Shown piece after piece: positions 31,912 to 35,364 of a stretch of DNA of 35,364 nucleotides; the first letter of the stretch is position 1; each line of letters begins with the position of its first letter. Source of the DNA: Capnocytophaga catalasegens (GTDB lineage: Bacteria; Bacteroidota; Bacteroidia; Flavobacteriales; Flavobacteriaceae); assembly GCF_026005215.1 (NCBI RefSeq), contig NZ_BPMA01000066.1, positions 1-35,364 on the forward strand, in the 5' to 3' direction. The notes under the pieces were generated by a model, which saw only the letters and a list, made by a program, of their open reading frames with translations, was not told where the DNA came from and did not search any database. The position numbers were made by a program, and so were the translations under genes.

Positions 31912-32745
31912 CAATTTATTATGAATATTCTTTCGTATTCTTCTTAAATACAATCCTATTGCCAGATAAATCATTAGCGGAATGAGTCCGAAACTTGGGG
32001 AAATCAGCCAATTGTATTCTGTTGGAATTTTTACAAATCCTTCCGAAATGAGGGGATTTAAGGCGTCTTCCATCGTGTGCATCAAAATGACCAACCAAAG
32101 CGAACGCGAAAGGAAAAAGATTTCGGTGTACATAATCGTCCAAATGCCAATCACAAAAAAGCCGATTATGACGAACAACACATCGCCATAAGGGAAAAAT
32201 TTTGCAACATAAACATCGTCCAAGAGTATCAAATAGTACGGCAGATGCCAGATTTGCCACACCAAAGCCACAACCAAATATATCAACCATTCGTTTTTGG
32301 TAAGTTGCTCCATTTTTAGGGTGAGATAGCCTCGCCAAACCGATTCTTCAAAGATGTTTTTGATAAATTCGGGTAGAAAAGCGGTTGCCAATATCGGTAA
32401 ATAGGCTATAAAACTAAACTTGCCCACATCTGCCCAACCCAACAATTTCCCAACAAATAGCGTTATGCCAATAACCACAGGATAAACCGCAACGGAAAAC
32501 AGATACCAACGGGCATTTTGTTTGAAATTAGGTCTGAGCGGAAGGTCTTTCCAGCCATCTCCACCGAAAGAACGAAGCAAAAGCATACACAAAAGTGGCG
32601 TAGCGATAAAAATCAACGCTCCGAGCGATTCCAAATTGGAAGGCTGACCAAGTAACTTATCCACCCCGACACCTACCCAACCGCAAGTGATAGCCACCAA
32701 GCTGAATAGGGCAACATTTCTGAAAGTTTTTGATTTGGTGTTCAT
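31909..32745 (-). CDS. CPBP family intramembrane glutamic protease
   Basis: 278 aa with about eight transmembrane segments. It has the canonical EESVWRGYL (motif 1, residues about 134-142), WQIWHLPYYLI (motif 2) and MHTMEDALNP (motif 3). Unlike the other CPBP gene of this window (16.4-17.2 kb), the Arg of motif 1 is present. These proteases cleave within the membrane; the substrate is unknown. The stop codon lies in copy B of the 55-bp repeat. Upstream a TACTTTTA (near 32786-32793) is only an imperfect -7 element. Monocistronic by position. Confidence 0.88.
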   Translation of the reverse strand: MNTKSKTFRNVALFSLVAITCGWVGVGVDKLLGQPSNLESLGALIFIATPLLCMLLLRSFGGDGWKDLPLRPNFKQNARWYLFSVAVYPVVIGITLFVGKLLGWADVGKFSFIAYLPILATAFLPEFIKNIFEESVWRGYLTLKMEQLTKNEWLIYLVVALVWQIWHLPYYLILLDDVYVAKFFPYGDVLFVIIGFFVIGIWTIMYTEIFFLSRSLWLVILMHTMEDALNPLISEGFVKIPTEYNWLISPSFGLIPLMIYLAIGLYLRRIRKNIHNKL

Positions 32746-32804
32746 ATTGTTAAAATTGAATTATTCTAAAAGTAAATCAACCGATAAAGGTATTTTTTAT
32801 ATTT

Positions 32805-33515
32805 TTATTTCTTTAAAAGCTTGTTTTTCAGTTCTTCACTGCGTTTTCGCCCTGCCTCATGGTTAGGATCTAATGCAATAGCCTTATCTAAATAATTGAT
32901 TGCCTGTGTCCTATATCTTTCACCTTGATGTTGTTTTGCCCAAGCCCAATAGACAAAACTCATCACTTTCCAATTCGCAAACTTTGGATTTTCAGTATTT
33001 TTATCAATGATAGATTGGAAATCTTTCTTTGCTAATTTTCTTTTTGTAAAATAGAAAAAAGGAAGATTTTCTGCTACGCTACCACGCATAAATTCAGGAA
33101 GATAGTGAATTTTTCCGTATTTATGTATAGCTTGGTCAAAGAGCTGAAAAGATTTTCCAATAAGTCCCAATTTCTTTTTCTCGGAAGCTACAAGCGACAA
33201 TGCGGAAGCCCGATACGACAGGATAAAAGGCTGTAATTCAGGTTCAGTTTTCTCAACAAATTCAGTCAAAATGTCATAGCTCTTTTGTGCAAATCCTTTA
33301 AATTCTTTGGAAAAAAATCCCAAGTTGAGAGCAACTTCGTGGTAAATAATTCCCAATCGAATCTTATTGAATTCGGTTGGTTTTTTGTTAAAATCCGATT
33401 CCACTTCTGCGAGTTTTTGTTTAAGAAGTTCGGTATCTATGAACTCCATTACATCATCTAACTGAGCTTCAAACTCTTTTACTTTTTTAAAATCAAGCAT
33501 TTGTAAATTATTCAT
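32805..33515 (-). CDS. Tetratricopeptide-like hypothetical protein
   Basis: 236 aa, all-helical, no signal peptide. The C-terminal part contains a clear TPR (YRTQAINYLDKAIALDPNHEAGRKR, residues about 202-226), and earlier helices (AQKSYDILTEFVEK, GKSFQLFDQAIHKYGKI) look like degenerate TPRs. It probably mediates protein contacts in the cytoplasm. The start is 15 bases after the nitroreductase stop, so it is third in the TetR-nitroreductase-TPR operon. No specific function is recognised. Confidence 0.75.
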   Translation of the reverse strand: MNNLQMLDFKKVKEFEAQLDDVMEFIDTELLKQKLAEVESDFNKKPTEFNKIRLGIIYHEVALNLGFFSKEFKGFAQKSYDILTEFVEKTEPELQPFILSYRASALSLVASEKKKLGLIGKSFQLFDQAIHKYGKIHYLPEFMRGSVAENLPFFYFTKRKLAKKDFQSIIDKNTENPKFANWKVMSFVYWAWAKQHQGERYRTQAINYLDKAIALDPNHEAGRKRSEELKNKLLKK

Positions 33516-33530
33516 TGTTGTAAATACATT

Positions 33531-34256
33531 TTAAATACGATGATATTGCTCCTCGAAAGGCACACGGAAGCGGTTGCCCCAAACGCCTTTTTCCGAACGA
33601 ATACCGCAAGCAACTACCATATTTATATCGCTACCTGATGGAAGATTCAATATTTTTTTTATTTGACCATTATCAAAACCTTCCATTGGGCAAGTATCAT
33701 AACCTTTTTCAGCCATTGCTATCATAAAAGTTTGTGCCACAAGTCCACAACTTTTATGGACAACTACTCTCATATCGGATTCTGAAACTTGTTTTGCCAT
33801 TGGACGAAAGAAACTAACAATAGAAAATATTATTTTGCGAAACAATCCGAATAACCCAAAACATCTACGATAAACGAATGGTAGATATTGCCCATAATAC
33901 CACTGGTTTATTTTCAGAATTTGTTCTCGTTGCTTGGTATCAGGAATATATTGTATACCTTGTTTTGCAACCTCCAAAATAGTCTTCGCTCTTTTTTTAT
34001 ACAAATCTTGTCGTGTAACAAATATTACCATTTGCTGAGCAGTGATTGCTGCACTTTGCGAGACGCAGGCTTTGGCGAGGCGTTTGAGCATTTTGGGGTC
34101 GGTGATGTGGTAGGCTTCCCAGAGCTGCATATTGGAGCTGGTCGGAGTGAGTTGAGCCTCTTTTAGGCAGTTTTTAACTACTTCGGGGTCAATAGATTTT
34201 GCAGTATCAAAATCGCGAACTGCTCTTCTAAATTCTAATATTTCTTTCAAGTTCAT
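33531..34256 (-). CDS. Nitroreductase family protein
   Basis: 241 aa flavoprotein that reduces nitro compounds, quinones or similar substrates with NAD(P)H. The FMN-binding N-terminus (FRRAVRDFD, residues about 9-17, then TPTSSNMQLWEAYHI) and the C-terminal CPMEGFDNGQIKKILNLP and VACGIRSEKGVWGNRFR blocks are typical. A basic hydrophobic insert (RRCFGLFGLFRKIIFSIVSFF, about 128-148) is longer than in classic NfsB proteins and may bring it to a membrane or form a dimer loop. It follows a TetR gene by 22 bases, suggesting induction by an electrophile. Confidence 0.88.
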   Translation of the reverse strand: MNLKEILEFRRAVRDFDTAKSIDPEVVKNCLKEAQLTPTSSNMQLWEAYHITDPKMLKRLAKACVSQSAAITAQQMVIFVTRQDLYKKRAKTILEVAKQGIQYIPDTKQREQILKINQWYYGQYLPFVYRRCFGLFGLFRKIIFSIVSFFRPMAKQVSESDMRVVVHKSCGLVAQTFMIAMAEKGYDTCPMEGFDNGQIKKILNLPSGSDINMVVACGIRSEKGVWGNRFRVPFEEQYHRI

Positions 34257-34278
34257 AAATATGTTTTTTTAAATTGAA

Positions 34279-34803
34279 TTATTCCAAAATTTCTAAAATC
34301 TTTTCTTCATCATAAACAAACATTCCCGTAGCTACCAACGAGGCGATTCCGTGTGCCAGCATCCACGCTTTGGCAACGAAGTTGTTTATCCCTTTGTAAG
34401 ACATTTTTTGGTACTCTTCGCTGTTTTTCATTATCTCCACAACTTCTTGATGTTCAACAAAAATATCGGTCATTTCCACCTGCATAATATTATCCATATA
34501 GAAAGCCTTGAACAGAGCGGGTTCAGCGTGAGCCATACGCACATACCCCAGCCCCAAGTCTAAAAACGGATTGCCTGTTTTTTTGTATTCGTATATGGTG
34601 TTTTTCAATAGTTGAAGGGCTTTTTGGCAGATTTCAGCTTTAAGTTCGTCCATATTTTTGTATGTCCAATAAATGGGCTGCGTGGAACAACCGATTTGTT
34701 TAGCAATGTTTCGGGCAGAAAGCACCGCAAAGCCTTCTTTTCGCACCATTTCAAAGGCTGTTTCAATGATTATTTCTTTAGTAATTGTCGTCTGTTTTGG
34801 CAT
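34279..34803 (-). CDS. TetR/AcrR family regulator (TetR_C_33/WHG type)
   Basis: 174 aa. The helix-turn-helix is at residues about 8-55 (IIIETAFEMVRKEGFAVLSARNIAKQI, STQPIYWTYKNMDELKAEI). The C-terminal domain has the compact WHG-like form (AWMLAHGIASLVATGM, about 147-162). It leads the operon with the nitroreductase and the TPR protein. A 28-bp palindrome directly after the promoter is the likely operator for autorepression. Confidence 0.9.
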   Translation of the reverse strand: MPKQTTITKEIIIETAFEMVRKEGFAVLSARNIAKQIGCSTQPIYWTYKNMDELKAEICQKALQLLKNTIYEYKKTGNPFLDLGLGYVRMAHAEPALFKAFYMDNIMQVEMTDIFVEHQEVVEIMKNSEEYQKMSYKGINNFVAKAWMLAHGIASLVATGMFVYDEEKILEILE

Positions 34804-34814
34804 AAAATTATTTT

Positions 34815-34842
34815 ATAACATATATTATATAATAATCGTTAT
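34815..34842. promoter_or_regulatory. 28-bp palindromic operator of the TetR-nitroreductase operon
   Basis: ATAAC-N3-TATTATATAATA-N3-GTTAT, every outer and central position symmetric. It lies between the -7 element (34852) and the TetR start (34803), that is over or just after the transcription start. Confidence 0.7.
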
Positions 34843-34851
34843 ATTTTGTTG

Positions 34852-34882
34852 CAAAAGTAATATGTTTTTTTGAACAGACAAA
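34852..34882 (-). promoter_or_regulatory. Promoter of the TetR-nitroreductase-TPR operon
   Basis: On the minus strand TTTG (34879-34882), 19-nt spacer, TACTTTTG (34852-34859): an exact match to the Bacteroidota consensus. Confidence 0.75.
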
Positions 34883-35210
34883 ATATTGAAAAGGAAAATG
34901 TTTAGACAAGTAATTTTATCGGAAATTTACTTCCAAAAAGAAGGTATATTCTGATTATTATTTTATCATTATTTTTGCGGTTTTATTACAAAAATCACAA
35001 TTGGAGTTTCCGTAGGATTTCCGTGAGGTTGCCCCAATAAAATCGTATTACGAATATTTTAATTTTTTAAGTATTTTTCTCAATAAATGAAAATATCTAT
35101 CGCTAACCTTTTTCAAAAGAATAGAAACAAAAGAGCGAATATAAAGAATCCCCTTTTTGTTTTTTACAAATCTATTTTTTTCCTACTTTTGCGGTTCTTA
35201 GGCTTTTACA

Positions 35211-35364
35211 ATGGAACACAAAGTTTTACAGACCTATCGAGAGGCGGTGCAGTTGCAATGTCCGAAGTTGGACAATGAAGCATTGGACTATTTTATGTCG
35301 AAACTGACCGTGAGTGAGCTCAATGCCAAAGCCTTTTACATTGAGGCAAACCAACCGCAAACCC
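35211..35364 (+). CDS. Probable Crp/Fnr family regulator, 5' part only
   Basis: The first 51 codons run off the right edge. The opening YREAVQLQCPKLDNEALDYF followed by MSKLTVSELNAKAFYIEAN resembles the start of the cyclic-nucleotide-binding-like domain of Bacteroidota Crp/Fnr proteins (a helical lead, then the first beta strands with KAF.I). Only the start is visible and no binding or HTH residues can be checked, so the family call is tentative. ATG 35211 is 19 bases after the -7 element TACTTTTG (35184-35191). Confidence 0.6.
   Translation, partial: MEHKVLQTYREAVQLQCPKLDNEALDYFMSKLTVSELNAKAFYIEANQPQT

Larger units (their letters stand above)
34804..35210. promoter_or_regulatory. Divergent intergenic region with operator, promoters and a possible long leader
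   Basis: 407 bases between TetR (minus) and the Crp-like gene (plus). Apart from the TetR operator and promoter it holds two plus-strand -7 elements, TATTTTTG at 34970-34977 and TACTTTTG at 35184-35191. Between them is a GC-richer patch with an 11-bp imperfect tandem repeat, TTTCCGTAGGA (35007-35017) and TTTCCGTGAGG (35018-35028), enclosed by ATTGG (35000-35004)/CCAAT (35034-35038). A 63-codon ORF at 35087-35278 overlaps the next gene and is not supported. Confidence 0.5.

Noticed and set aside
35087-35278. 63-codon plus-strand ORF ahead of the right-edge gene
   Set aside because: It overlaps the promoter and the first 68 bases of the Crp-like gene, has no protein-like signature and no own promoter at a sensible distance.
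1-35364. CRISPR arrays, tRNA or rRNA genes, insertion sequences, prophage or conjugation genes
   Set aside because: No regularly spaced repeats, no cloverleaf or rRNA signature, and no transposase, integrase or transfer gene was seen on either strand.

Overview
The window is low-GC, gene-dense chromosomal DNA from a member of the Bacteroidota, most likely Flavobacteriaceae. The evidence is the repeated TAnnTTTG -7 promoter element (often with TTG/TTTG about 18-20 nt upstream), a CarboxypepD_reg/TonB-dependent receptor, DUF5686, DUF3078, DUF2480 and DUF3108 proteins, an SDR-type threonine dehydrogenase, and many lipoproteins with a Cys after a short hydrophobic stretch. A Capnocytophaga-like oral flavobacterium fits, but the genus is an inference. 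I see no rRNA, tRNA, CRISPR array, insertion sequence or prophage.

Left half (1-17.2 kb), mostly conserved genes. The minus strand carries thiL with an M3 peptidase, and a DUF2480-DUF3078 pair. The plus strand follows with a subtilase lipoprotein, an M1 aminopeptidase-like protein plus rnpA, a DUF5686 outer-membrane protein, an SDR threonine dehydrogenase, a broken Nudix gene, a BspA-type leucine-rich-repeat lipoprotein, a small outer-membrane barrel, a compact promoter-stem-stem-terminator RNA unit at 15.35-15.49 kb, and a DUF3108 protein. A CPBP membrane protease lies on the minus strand.

Middle (17.3-27.8 kb), accessory and decaying. Here are a TonB-dependent receptor, a relic of an unrecognised gene, a UvrD-like helicase with a nuclease-like insert and a zinc ribbon, a TetR regulator followed four bases later by an HPP-family membrane gene with two frameshifts, an intact VOC protein, a DNA-alkylation-repair gene with a premature TGA, an AraC regulator with a one-base frameshift, a PdaC-like polysaccharide deacetylase lipoprotein, and a coiled-coil protein whose reading frame runs upstream of its only start codon.

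Right part (27.8-35.4 kb), membrane transport and small regulatory operons. A MATE exporter and an SMR exporter are divergent. A two-TM protein follows, then an SRPBCC-EVE-MarR operon, a second CPBP protease, and a TetR-nitroreductase-TPR operon with a 28-bp palindrome just after its promoter. The first 51 codons of a probable Crp/Fnr regulator run off the right edge. A 55-bp near-identical direct repeat sits at the 3' ends of marR and of the CPBP gene and encodes most of the last 26 residues of MarR.

The least explained items are the RNA unit upstream of DUF3108, three genes whose start codon sits exactly where transcription should begin (possible leaderless mRNAs), the 55-bp repeat, and the concentration of gene-inactivating lesions between 22.4 and 25.7 kb.
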